DNA from: Burkholderiales bacterium UBA2647 | Lineage (GTDB): Bacteria; Pseudomonadota; Gammaproteobacteria; Burkholderiales; Burkholderiaceae_E | DNA: 36,148 nt | Direction of reading: 5' to 3' | NCBI GenBank assembly: GCA_002359635.1 | Contig: DENJ01000119.1 | Span: forward strand, 1-36,148 | Shown: piece by piece, positions 1 through 8,138 of the stretch | Layout: each line of letters begins with the position of its first letter | How positions within the stretch are numbered: the first letter of the stretch is position 1 | The notes under the pieces: generated by a model | What the model saw: the letters and a program-made list of their open reading frames with translations, nothing else | Told to the model about the DNA's origin: nothing | The model's database searches: none | Program-made: the position numbers and the translations under genes

Positions 1-1019
1 TCCTTCAAATAGCGTTCGGAAAAAGCCTTCTGTACTTCAGCCATTTTTCCGTAGTCCACCGTTTTTGCCCGAGCGTATTCGCTGGCTGGCAAGAAACGCG
101 ACTGAACCTCTTTAGGAATTGCACCAGCGCGCACTGGACGAAGGTAGGCATTGGCCCAAATCGCCTGGCCTTCGTCGGACAAGACAAAATCAAGAACCTT
201 CTTGCCGTTTTCTGCTTGGGGGCCTTTGTTGACCAGACTCATCACATAGGGAACAACAACACTGCCCTCGGCGGGGATTACAAACTCCACGTTGGCTTTG
301 TCCTTATATTTAGCGCGATAAGCATTGAAGTCATAGTCAAGCAGGATCGCAATCTCGCCGGATAGCACCCGCGCGTAGGATGTTTGCTTGGGCACGATGG
401 GCTCGTTTTTCATCAGGCTTTTGAAGTAATCAATCGCCGGGTTGAAGTTATCGAGACTTCCGCCCCGCGCCTGGTTAATGGCGACTGCGCCCACATAACC
501 CACAAATGCTGATGCCGGATCGAGGTAGCCAATCAAGCCCTTATACTCAGGCTTGAGCAAATCACTCCAGGACTTTGGAACAGGTTTGCCTTTCAGGGCA
601 TCAACGTTCACCATGAAGCCAAGCGTTCCTGAGTGAATCGTGAACCAGTAGCCATCCGGATCCTTCAAGCCGGCAGGTACATCGTTCCACTGGGCGGGTT
701 TATAGCTCGCCACAACGCCTTCTTTTCGAGCTTGAATGCCGAAGGTCACGCCCAGGTAGGTTACGTCGGCCACCGGACTTGCTTTTTCTGCAACGAGCTG
801 CGCCAAGGATTGACCGGAGTTTTTGTTATCCGGCGGCACCGTAATCCCCGTCTTGGCCTTGATCGCTTTGAGCTGCGAAGCCCAGTCAGCCCATTCCGGC
901 GGGCAGTTATAGCAAATAGCACTTTGTGCAAGTGCCGATTTGCTCGTGAGTCCCAGCGCCATGAGCGCGACAAGTGGCAAGAAAATGACGCGAATCAACG
1001 ATCGTATAAAGTGGCTCAT
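1..1019 (-). CDS. ABC transporter periplasmic substrate-binding protein (3' end cut by window edge)
   Basis: About 340 residues are visible and no stop is reached before the left edge. The protein starts at an ATG (1017-1019) with AGGA about nine bases upstream. Residues 1-32 form a signal peptide: a basic start, a hydrophobic core, and cleavage after an ALA site. The mature part has the class-II periplasmic binding protein pattern of the Fe3+/spermidine/putrescine/phosphonate group: an early segment on Ser-Gly-Gln-Ser-Leu, a GTLGFMVN strand, a PKSWSDLL motif, and a late SDEGQAIWANAYLRPVR segment. It should bind a small ligand and deliver it to an inner-membrane ABC permease, whose genes would lie to the left of the window. 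The ligand cannot be told from sequence. A CYNCPPEW stretch just after the signal peptide is unusual for these proteins. The gene is divergent from the fabI-like gene. Confidence 0.85.
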   Translation of the reverse strand, partial: MSHFIRSLIRVIFLPLVALMALGLTSKSALAQSAICYNCPPEWADWASQLKAIKAKTGITVPPDNKNSGQSLAQLVAEKASPVADVTYLGVTFGIQARKEGVVASYKPAQWNDVPAGLKDPDGYWFTIHSGTLGFMVNVDALKGKPVPKSWSDLLKPEYKGLIGYLDPASAFVGYVGAVAINQARGGSLDNFNPAIDYFKSLMKNEPIVPKQTSYARVLSGEIAILLDYDFNAYRAKYKDKANVEFVIPAEGSVVVPYVMSLVNKGPQAENGKKVLDFVLSDEGQAIWANAYLRPVRAGAIPKEVQSRFLPASEYARAKTVDYGKMAEVQKAFSERYLK

Positions 1020-1067
1020 GTTGCGATTTCCTGATGGTGGCCATTGATATAAAATAGAACGATCCGG

Positions 1068-1196
1068 ATGATCACCCGCTTCAGTGGCGTCATCAACGGC
1101 TTCGTTGGAATCGTCGACGAACTCGGTGGAATCATCGACGAAACCGTTAGAATCATCGACGGCTTCTGTGAAAAGCTGATGACGCTTGGTTATTGA
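1068..1196 (+). CDS. Possible 42-residue heptad-repeat peptide
   Basis: An uninterrupted ATG-to-TGA frame runs through the 21-bp tandem repeat of this intergenic region. Each repeat is seven codons, so the peptide has four near-identical heptads of the form Ile/Val-Ile/Val-Asp/Asn-Gly/Glu-x-x-Gly/Arg, which would make a short amphipathic helix. A TATAAA hexamer at 1048-1053 could be its -10 box, giving an almost leaderless message, but I see no good ribosome binding site. I recognise no family. The alternative is that the repeat is DNA-level only, for example a regulator-binding array. Treat as a candidate, not an established gene. Confidence 0.25.
   Translation: MITRFSGVINGFVGIVDELGGIIDETVRIIDGFCEKLMTLGY
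1089..1172. repeat. Four-copy 21-bp imperfect tandem repeat
   Basis: The units lie at 1089-1109, 1110-1130, 1131-1151 and 1152-1172 and share the core ATCATCGACG (GTCATCAACG in the first). The 21-bp period equals two turns of B-DNA and also seven codons. The array is bracketed by a 9-bp inverted repeat: GCGTCATCA at 1087-1095 and TGATGACGC at 1177-1185. A further CGTCATCAA occurs at 1225-1233. It sits between two divergent genes. Confidence 0.85.
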
Positions 1197-1240
1197 CAGG
1201 GCCTTCGCCAGGCGGACGCTGAGCCGTCATCAAGTCCCCT

Positions 1241-1246
1241 TATAAT
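1241..1246 (+). promoter_or_regulatory. Candidate -10 box for the fabI-like gene
   Basis: A perfect TATAAT lies 82 bases before the preferred ATG at 1328. No convincing -35 hexamer is found at 16-18 bp spacing. This could mean activator dependence, perhaps through the upstream repeat array. Confidence 0.4.
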
Positions 1247-1327
1247 ATAGGGTCAATACGGTTGCTGCTCGCGCCTGATTTGACGAACTGAGTGCGCAAC
1301 CAGTCCTCCTCACAAAAGAATCCGATC

Positions 1328-2167
1328 ATGAGTAAATCCGACGTTATCGCGCCTAGTCAGCGCGATCCTTTGCCCAAAATCTGGGATGAAAACAGCAAAA
1401 TTGGTGAAATGCTCCGTGGTCGTCGCGGTCTGATCGTCGGTGTGGCTAATGAGCACAGCATTGCTTTTGGTTGTGCTGCCAAGTTGCGTGGGTTTGGTGC
1501 GGAGGTCGCTCTAACGTATCTCAATGCAAAGGCAAAGCCCTATGTTGAGCCGCTTGCAGAGCAGATCGGGGCATCGATGCTCTTGCCGCTCGATGTGTCG
1601 CAGGAGTCGGCAGTGGCGAGTATGTTTGAACAAATCAAGGCTCAATGGGGCTATCTTGATTTTGTCATTCATTCAATAGCGTTTGCACCAAAGGACGATT
1701 TGCACGGTCGGATTGTTGACTGCTCGCGCGATGGTTTTTTGCAGGCGATGCAAATTTCTTGTCACTCCTTTATCGAACTCGCCCGCTATGCAGAGCCGCT
1801 CATGAGGCCTGGTGGTGCACTTGTCACGATGAGTTATTACGGTGCCGACAAGGTGGTTCAGAACTACAACATGATGGGTCCCGTGAAGGCGGCACTTGAG
1901 TCCACGGTTCGCTACATGGCCCATGAACTGGGTCAATCCAAGATCAGGGTATACGCGGTATCGCCGGGTCCTCTCAAAACAAGAGCAGCGAGCGGTATCG
2001 ATCATTTTGATGAACTGGTACGGATGGCAGTCGAACGAACACCTGAGCATCGTCTGGTCGATATCGCAGAGGTGGGGCGTGTGGTTGCCTTTCTGGTTGG
2101 TGGTGCTGCCTCCGGTATGACGGGTGATGTGATTTATGTGGATGCTGGTCTGCATCATATGGCGTAG
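1328..2167 (+). CDS. fabI: Enoyl-[acyl-carrier-protein] reductase (NADH), FabI-type
   Basis: Atypical short-chain dehydrogenase of the FabI family, which reduces the trans-2 double bond of enoyl-ACP in the last step of each fatty-acid elongation cycle. The N-terminal cofactor site reads LIVGVANEHSIAFG. The FabI active-site signature is present as Tyr180-x6-Lys187 within SYYGADKVVQNYNMMGPVK, and the C-terminus has the usual SGMTGDVIYVDAG segment. I prefer the ATG at 1328. The frame also has a GTG at 1292, which would add twelve residues without homology support. Even from 1328 there is an extension of about 30 residues ahead of the Rossmann fold. The gene leads the acyl-metabolism cluster, so it may be a dedicated paralogue rather than the housekeeping enzyme. 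The neighbourhood, not the sequence, suggests this. Confidence 0.85.
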   Translation: MSKSDVIAPSQRDPLPKIWDENSKIGEMLRGRRGLIVGVANEHSIAFGCAAKLRGFGAEVALTYLNAKAKPYVEPLAEQIGASMLLPLDVSQESAVASMFEQIKAQWGYLDFVIHSIAFAPKDDLHGRIVDCSRDGFLQAMQISCHSFIELARYAEPLMRPGGALVTMSYYGADKVVQNYNMMGPVKAALESTVRYMAHELGQSKIRVYAVSPGPLKTRAASGIDHFDELVRMAVERTPEHRLVDIAEVGRVVAFLVGGAASGMTGDVIYVDAGLHHMA

Positions 2168-2286
2168 TGCTTAGCCCCGGTACTGATAGCTCATTGGCGA
2201 CAAAAGGGCATTGCAACCTAACTTGTCGTGTAAATGATGAAGTTTAAAAAGATATCAACTAACGAATCGTTATAGGAAGTTTTGCG

Positions 2287-4818
2287 ATGAGTAATGTTTT
2301 CGACCACATTGCCGCCGATCCATCGAGCTTTGCAAGACAAATGCATGATGTGCTCGAGTTATGGCGCCGGTCGCTGCAAGAGGGCGAAGCCGAACTGCAG
2401 TCTGGCGCCGGTAGCAACGATATTCTCAGCACCGCGGCCAGCCGAAATGGGCAGCGCATACGCGATACCCACGGCAAGCGCAGCGCCGACCTGATGAAAA
2501 GCAGCGAGGCGCTTGCGAGCGCTATGAGTCTCGCCCAGCAACAAGGCTCGCTTTGGGCTGACTGGGGAAAATACCTGCTTGATGCGACCGAGCGAGCCTG
2601 TCTCACCATGGATACCTTGCGCAAGCGGGGCGATATCTTTCTAGAACATGAAGCGCAGGGCTGTCCGCCTGTGCTTGCCTATGATTATGAGATCGTCATG
2701 GACGGTCGTGATCAGAAGTATCCTTCGAATTACCAGCTCTTGAGGATTCTTCCGCCCGAAGGCATGACGATTGACAACAGCCGTCGTCCTTATATCGTGA
2801 TCGATCCCCGTGCAGGTCACGGACCAGGCATCGGGGGTTTTAAGACGGACTCCCAGGTCGGCGTTGCGCTTCGTGAGCATCACCCGGTGTATTTCGTGGC
2901 TTTCCGTCGGGATCCCGAGCCTGGGCAGTTTCTTTCCTACGTCACGCGCACTGAGGCCGCCTTTGTGCGCGAGGTCATGCGATTGCATCCTGATGCGCCC
3001 AAGCCTGTGGTCACCGGCAACTGCCAAGGTGGCTGGGCTACCTTGTTGTTAGCCGCAAGTAATACCGATCTCACCGGTCCCATTGTGATCAACGGCGCCC
3101 CGGTCACCCCTTGGGCCGGTAAGGTCGGCGAAAATCCGATGCGCTACAACGCTGGCGTGCTGGGTGGCACTTGGATACCGATGATGCTCTCAGATCTTGG
3201 GGGTGGAAAGTTCGACGGTGCCCATTTGGTTCAAAACTTTGAACTGTTAAATCCAGCCAGAACGCTTTTCAGAAAATATACCGATCTTTATCGTGATATT
3301 GATAAGGGAGATGAAGCATTTCTGGAGTTTGAAACATGGTGGGGCGGGTTTTTCCTCCTAAACGAGGCTGAAATCCGCTGGATCGTCGAGCAGCTTTTTG
3401 TGGGTAATCGCCTGACCAAAAACGAAGCGCGCCTTGAACCTGGCCGTCCGGTTGACTTGAAAGCGATCAGAGCGCCGATCATCGTCTTCGCAAGCCATGG
3501 CGACAATATCACGCCGCCACAACAAGCCCTCAACTGGATTGTTGACACCTACGCCGATGTGGGCGAGATTCGTATCCGTGGGCAGCGCATCATTTACATG
3601 GTGCATGAGCAGGTCGGCCATCTGGGTATTTTCGTGTCATCCCAAATCGCAAACAAAGAACATAGCGAAGTCGCTTCAACCCTTGAAACGATTGAAGCTT
3701 TGGCCCCTGGACTTTACGAGATGAAGATCGAAGACATCCACGAAGTCGATGGCAAGAAGCGCTTCACCGTGAGTTTCTCTGAGCGGACCATGGATGATTT
3801 ACGCGCCTTGGATGATGGGGTTGCTGACGAACGGCCTTTTGCCGCCGTGGCCCGCACCTCAGAAGTGCAAGCTCAAATGTATGATGCTTTGGTTCGTCCA
3901 TGGGTGAAGGCAAGCGTAACGAACAGCGCAGCTGAGTTCTCCAGAGCAGCGCATCCTCAACGACTGAGCCGGGCGATGCTCTCGAGCAAAAACCCGATGA
4001 TGGCGCCGGTGGCAGCAGCAGCAAGCCGCGTTAAGGAAAACCGCCACAAGGCAAGCGAGGAGAATCCTTTTATCGCCGCGGAATCGCTCTGGGTGCAGGC
4101 CACAGAGCAAATGATCGATTTTTATCGCGATACCCGCGATATGGGTTATGAGCTTGCTTTTTATGGCTTTTGGTCAACGCCCTGGGGACGTGCGTTTGGT
4201 AGGACCCATGAGTCGCGCCGCACCTTAAAGACGGGCGATGAAGTTCGGGGATTGCCCGAGGTTGCCAAAGCACTTGAGGCGATTGATCAGGGCGGCTTTC
4301 CCGAAGCGGTGATCCGTATGCTTGTGTTATTGGCTGATAACCGCGGGCAGGTACGGCGCGATCGACTCGAGCGCTCGAGTCAAGTGCTCACCATGGATGA
4401 GCCCTTCAAGTCGTTGGGAGCAGAGCGTCGCGCCTTGATGATTCATCAACAAACCATCATTGCAAGTTTCGAACCGGAACGCGCTATTCAAACGCTACCA
4501 AGCCTGCTCCATGAGCCGTCTGAGCGGGAACTGGCCGTGCAGTTGGTGCAATATATTCCGGGTTCCATCGAAGAAATGTCCGCTGATACGCTGCATTTGC
4601 TTGCACGATTCCGTGAGGTCCTGGACCTTGATACCCGGATTGAGGACATTCACGAGAATCCACTTCACGGCGAGCTTGCGCCGCAAGCTCATGTTGACAG
4701 CGCGCTGACCATCGAGGTCTTGGAAGATGAGGGAAGCATTCAAACGCCGCCCCCGAAATCGCCTCGCGCAACGAAAGCCCGAAAGCCTGCAAAAAGCAAA
4801 AGCGCCAGGGGGGTTTAA
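2287..4818 (+). CDS. DUF3141 protein, PHA-synthase-like alpha/beta hydrolase with basic tail
   Basis: An 843-residue protein with a good ribosome binding site (AGGA at 2274-2277). The middle part is an alpha/beta hydrolase resembling class I/III polyhydroxyalkanoate synthases. It has a cysteine nucleophile in GNCQGGW (Cys246), an aspartate in SHGDNITPP (Asp406) and a histidine in VGHLGIF (His445), matching the Cys-Asp-His triad of PhaC. Residues 1-100 are helical with no clear domain. Residues 450-800 form the DUF3141-specific C-terminal part. The last 25 or so residues are rich in Lys, Ala, Pro and Arg, as in histone-H1-like tails. The stop codon overlaps the next start (TAATG), so expression is coupled to the MaoC-Pta gene. 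The function is not proven for the family; acyl transfer or hydroxyalkanoate polymer chemistry fits the triad and the neighbours. Confidence 0.8.
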   Translation: MSNVFDHIAADPSSFARQMHDVLELWRRSLQEGEAELQSGAGSNDILSTAASRNGQRIRDTHGKRSADLMKSSEALASAMSLAQQQGSLWADWGKYLLDATERACLTMDTLRKRGDIFLEHEAQGCPPVLAYDYEIVMDGRDQKYPSNYQLLRILPPEGMTIDNSRRPYIVIDPRAGHGPGIGGFKTDSQVGVALREHHPVYFVAFRRDPEPGQFLSYVTRTEAAFVREVMRLHPDAPKPVVTGNCQGGWATLLLAASNTDLTGPIVINGAPVTPWAGKVGENPMRYNAGVLGGTWIPMMLSDLGGGKFDGAHLVQNFELLNPARTLFRKYTDLYRDIDKGDEAFLEFETWWGGFFLLNEAEIRWIVEQLFVGNRLTKNEARLEPGRPVDLKAIRAPIIVFASHGDNITPPQQALNWIVDTYADVGEIRIRGQRIIYMVHEQVGHLGIFVSSQIANKEHSEVASTLETIEALAPGLYEMKIEDIHEVDGKKRFTVSFSERTMDDLRALDDGVADERPFAAVARTSEVQAQMYDALVRPWVKASVTNSAAEFSRAAHPQRLSRAMLSSKNPMMAPVAAAASRVKENRHKASEENPFIAAESLWVQATEQMIDFYRDTRDMGYELAFYGFWSTPWGRAFGRTHESRRTLKTGDEVRGLPEVAKALEAIDQGGFPEAVIRMLVLLADNRGQVRRDRLERSSQVLTMDEPFKSLGAERRALMIHQQTIIASFEPERAIQTLPSLLHEPSERELAVQLVQYIPGSIEEMSADTLHLLARFREVLDLDTRIEDIHENPLHGELAPQAHVDSALTIEVLEDEGSIQTPPPKSPRATKARKPAKSKSARGV

Positions 4819-6221
4819 TGCGACTGATGAATCGAATTTTTTCAGAACTTCAGCCTGGCGAGTCGGCTGAACTCAAGCGGCTGATCACCACGGACGATCT
4901 CTTTGCTTTTGCAGCTTGCTCTGGAAACTATAACCCACTGCACCTGGCTGATGCGAAATGGTCTCAGCCTCAAGCGCATGCGCCGTCCCAGGAAACGCAG
5001 CAGCGGGTTGCGCCGGGATTATTTGTCGCCTCGCTGATTTCGGCAGTGCTCGGCACGCAGCTGCCCGGTGCAGGCACCTTGTATCGCCGTCAGCATTTGG
5101 CGTTTCACGAGCGAGCACATGCCGGTGATGAACTTGTGTGTCGCGTGAAGGTGCTCGAAAAACAGAGCGATGGTCTGGTGCTCTTGCACACGACCGTGCA
5201 TCGGCTTGCCGACAACGCCTTGATTGTGAGTGGTGAAGCGCTTGTCAGTGCGCCTTCAGAGCATATCGAAGCAAACATTGACTTGCCTGGTCTCGTGGTG
5301 CAAAGGCACCGTCACTTTGAGCATTTGCTTGAAAAAGTTAGGGTATTGAAGCCCTTGCCGATGGCCGTGGTTTGTCCAACCGAGACCAATGCGCTGGCGG
5401 GTGCACTTCTTGCTGCGCGTGAATCGGTGATTGTCCCTATTCTGATTGGCGCAGAAGCCGCAATCAGGCGGGCTGCTGAGCAATTGCAAGAGGATCTTGC
5501 TGCATTTGAGATCATTGATGTTCAAGGCAGCGACGATGTGGTTGCCGCGAAAGCCTGCGCGCTTGTTCGTGAGGGTCGGGCTGCGGCTGTGATGAAGGGG
5601 CATTTGCATACCGACGATTTGCTTCGTCCTATGCTTGATAAAACCCATGGTCTTCGGGCGGGTCGACGATTCACCCATGTCTTTGTGATGGATGTCCCGG
5701 GTATGCCTGAGCCATTGATGGTGACCGATGCGGCCATCAATATTGCACCGGATCTTGCAACCAAAGTAGACATTTGTCAGAACGCTATTGATCTTGCGCG
5801 ATCGATCGGTATGGAGCCACGCGTTGGCGTTTTAAGTGCCGTTGAAACGGTAAATCCGGCCATCCAATCGTCAATCGATGCAGCATTGTTATCAAAAATG
5901 GCAGATCGCGGCCAGATTCGCGGCGGTTTGGTTGATGGCCCTTTGGCCATGGACAATGCAGTAGATATTGGCGCAGCACGTACCAAGGGCTTAAAGGGCG
6001 GTGTGGCGGGGCAGGCCAATATTTTGCTTGTTCCCGGCCTAGACGCAGGCAACATGCTCGCTAAACAACTTGCTTATATCAGTCACGCCGAAGGCGCGGG
6101 CGTTGTCTTGGGCGCGAAGGTGCCTGTGATTTTGAACTCACGCTCCGATAGTGCGATGTCAAGGCTTGCATCCTGCGCGGTTGCAGTCCTTCACCATGCA
6201 TCTCACCAACAAAGCTCATGA
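4818..6221 (+). CDS. MaoC-like domain fused to phosphate acetyl/butyryltransferase
   Basis: A 467-residue fusion. Residues 10-150 are a MaoC/(R)-hydratase hot-dog domain, and residues from about 170 to the end are a phosphotransacetylase/phosphotransbutyrylase domain (TETNALAGALLAARE, AAVMKGHLHTDDLLRP, AINIAPDLATKVDICQNAI). The C-terminal enzyme converts acyl-CoA plus phosphate to acyl-phosphate plus CoA, feeding the acetate kinase encoded next. In the MaoC part the usual Gly-Asp-x-Asn-Pro-x-His motif reads GNYNPLH (residues 36-42). The histidine is kept, but the catalytic aspartate position is Asn37, so hydratase activity is doubtful. The start ATG overlaps the upstream stop and the stop overlaps the ackA start (ATGA), so this is the middle of a tightly coupled three-gene unit. 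Confidence 0.9.
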   Translation: MRLMNRIFSELQPGESAELKRLITTDDLFAFAACSGNYNPLHLADAKWSQPQAHAPSQETQQRVAPGLFVASLISAVLGTQLPGAGTLYRRQHLAFHERAHAGDELVCRVKVLEKQSDGLVLLHTTVHRLADNALIVSGEALVSAPSEHIEANIDLPGLVVQRHRHFEHLLEKVRVLKPLPMAVVCPTETNALAGALLAARESVIVPILIGAEAAIRRAAEQLQEDLAAFEIIDVQGSDDVVAAKACALVREGRAAAVMKGHLHTDDLLRPMLDKTHGLRAGRRFTHVFVMDVPGMPEPLMVTDAAINIAPDLATKVDICQNAIDLARSIGMEPRVGVLSAVETVNPAIQSSIDAALLSKMADRGQIRGGLVDGPLAMDNAVDIGAARTKGLKGGVAGQANILLVPGLDAGNMLAKQLAYISHAEGAGVVLGAKVPVILNSRSDSAMSRLASCAVAVLHHASHQQSS

Positions 6222-7423
6222 ACAGTTCCGCATCAATGCATGACATCGGATCAGAGGCGGTACTCACCCTCAACGCGGGTTCGAGTTCGATCAAGTTCGC
6301 CTTGTTTTGTGAGGGTCATGATCAGCCACGCTATAGCGGTCTTGTCGATCGCATCGGCCCCGACGCGCATATGCGTGTCAATGATCAGAACGGTCATGCG
6401 GTGCCGATCAAAACAGGCGATCTTCAAAGCCACGAGACTGCGTTTCGGAGCATTATCGATGTGCTTGGTCTAAATGATCAAGGCAGGCGGCTTAGCGCTG
6501 TGGGCCATCGGGTCGTACATGGCGGCCAGCACCATGCGTTGCCAACTTTGATCACTGCGCAAGTGCTTGCCGATTTGGCAGCACTTATTCCTTTCGCACC
6601 ACTGCATCAACCGCACAATCTTCGCGGTATTTCATTAGCGCATGAAGCATTCCCGGGTGTGCCTCAAATCGCCTGTTTTGATACTGCCTTTCATCGCAGT
6701 CATCCCTGGGTTAATGACACCTTTGCGCTGCCACGAAGGCTATACGACGAAGGCGTTCGTCGTTATGGATTTCACGGTTTGAGCTATGAGTATGTGCTCG
6801 GTGCTTTTCAGCAGCGCTTTCCTGACTTGTCGCAAAACAAGATCGTGATTGCTCACCTTGGCAATGGCGCTTCGATGTGCGCGATTTCTGAAGGGCGCTC
6901 GGTGGCCTCAACCATGGGGTTTTCGGCGCTTGACGGCTTACCGATGGGCACACGTTGTGGTCAGTTGGATCCGGGTGTTTTGCTTTATTTAATGGATCAG
7001 AAATCGATGACGGCGTCGGAAATTTCTGATCTTTTATACAAAGAATCCGGACTGCTGGGGCTTTCCGGGCTATCGAACGATATGCGCACGCTGCAGGCTT
7101 CGCCGGCCAACGAGGCTGCGCAAGCCATTGACTACTTCGTGTTCAGATGTCAACGCGAGCTCGGTGCCATGGCGGCCGCCCTCGGTGGTCTGGATGCTTT
7201 GGTTTTTTGTGGCGGTATTGGTGAACACGCAAGCGCGATTCGCGAGCGGATTTGTTCCCGCTTGGCTTGGATGGGTATTGAAATCGACGCGGCAAGCAAT
7301 GAGCGCGGTGATGCTGTGATTTCATCGACGAGTTCTAGAGCGCTGGTGCTTGTCATACCAACCAATGAGGAGTTGGTGATTGCGAGGGCTGCGCGTTTAT
7401 TTTCCGGAGGCGTTGTTTCATGA
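6218..7423 (+). CDS. ackA: Acetate kinase (acetate/propionate/butyrate kinase family)
   Basis: A 401-residue ASKHA-fold kinase that interconverts acyl-phosphate plus ADP and the free acid plus ATP. The family blocks are all present: LNAGSSSIKFAL near the N-terminus, GHRVVHGG, FDTAFHRSHP, RRYGFHGLSYEYV, HLGNGASMCAI, MGTRCGQLDPG and a late GGIGEHASAIRERI. It is of normal family length. The start overlaps the stop of the MaoC-Pta gene by four bases, and the CoA-transferase gene begins ten bases after its end. With phosphotransacetylase it forms the standard acyl-CoA to acid route that yields one ATP. It may equally run in the uptake direction. Confidence 0.95.
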   Translation: MNSSASMHDIGSEAVLTLNAGSSSIKFALFCEGHDQPRYSGLVDRIGPDAHMRVNDQNGHAVPIKTGDLQSHETAFRSIIDVLGLNDQGRRLSAVGHRVVHGGQHHALPTLITAQVLADLAALIPFAPLHQPHNLRGISLAHEAFPGVPQIACFDTAFHRSHPWVNDTFALPRRLYDEGVRRYGFHGLSYEYVLGAFQQRFPDLSQNKIVIAHLGNGASMCAISEGRSVASTMGFSALDGLPMGTRCGQLDPGVLLYLMDQKSMTASEISDLLYKESGLLGLSGLSNDMRTLQASPANEAAQAIDYFVFRCQRELGAMAAALGGLDALVFCGGIGEHASAIRERICSRLAWMGIEIDAASNERGDAVISSTSSRALVLVIPTNEELVIARAARLFSGGVVS

Positions 7424-7433
7424 GGATAAGGCA

Positions 7434-8102
7434 ATGAAAGGTGCGCTGAGCGCCCAAAGCGCAGCAGCCATGATTCCCGACGGTGCGCGCTTGATGATTG
7501 GCGGTTTTATGGCAGTGGGCAGCCCCGAGCGCTTGATCGATGCGCTGGTGGATCGCGCTGCGAAGCATTTGACGGTGATCGCCAACGACACGGCAATGCC
7601 CGGTAAGGGCATCGGTAAGTTGATCGATGCAGGTGCTGTATCCAAAGTGATCGCTTCCCATATCGGTCTGAATCCTGTGACTCAGAAAAAAATGATTGCA
7701 GGCGAGATTCAGGTTGAACTCGTGCCCCAGGGCAGTTTGATCGAGCGGATTCGTGCGGGTGGCATGGGTCTTGGCGGCGTCCTCACCCCAACGGGCTTGG
7801 GCACTGAAGTTGAAGTCGGTAAGCGGATGATCGAAGTCGAGGGTAAATCCTTCCTGCTTGAAACGCCCTTGCGCGCTGACTTTGCGCTGGTTGGCGCTTG
7901 GCAGGCCGACCATGTGGGTAATCTCAGTTATTTGCTCACCGCCCACAATTTCAACCCCATCGTTGCACTTGCTGCCGATGTTGTCATCGCCGAACCCGAA
8001 AGCATTGTTCCCGTGGGCGTTATCCCACCGGATGCGGTCAAAACACCAGGTGTTTTGGTTGATCACTTGCTTGTTCGTGCGTCAAAGCCTTCACAGGCTT
8101 GA
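7434..8102 (+). CDS. atoD: 3-oxoacid (acetoacetate) CoA-transferase, alpha subunit
   Basis: A 222-residue protein typical of the AtoD/ScoA alpha subunit: GGFMAVGSPERLIDAL near the start, VIANDTAMP, KVIASHIGLNP, ELVPQGSLIERIRAGG, GLGGVLTPTGLGT and a LLETPLRADFALV segment. With AtoA it moves CoA between acyl-CoA and acetoacetate or short-chain acids. I use the ATG at 7434, which has AGGATAAGG just upstream and gives the normal family N-terminus. The frame stays open upstream to 7380, but that would overlap ackA by over 40 bases and add unrelated residues. It lies ten bases after ackA and 36 bases before atoA, so probably one transcript. Confidence 0.95.
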   Translation: MKGALSAQSAAAMIPDGARLMIGGFMAVGSPERLIDALVDRAAKHLTVIANDTAMPGKGIGKLIDAGAVSKVIASHIGLNPVTQKKMIAGEIQVELVPQGSLIERIRAGGMGLGGVLTPTGLGTEVEVGKRMIEVEGKSFLLETPLRADFALVGAWQADHVGNLSYLLTAHNFNPIVALAADVVIAEPESIVPVGVIPPDAVKTPGVLVDHLLVRASKPSQA

Positions 8103-8138
8103 ATCATCATCCAAGCAAAGCGAGTCGAAGGAAATCAG

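Noticed and set aside
1089..1172. Tandem repeat as a CRISPR array
   Set aside because: The units abut with no spacers, the unit is only 21 bp and no cas gene is present.
7353..8066. 237-codon open frame on the minus strand
   Set aside because: It is antisense to atoD, which has all its family motifs; the translation shows no known fold.
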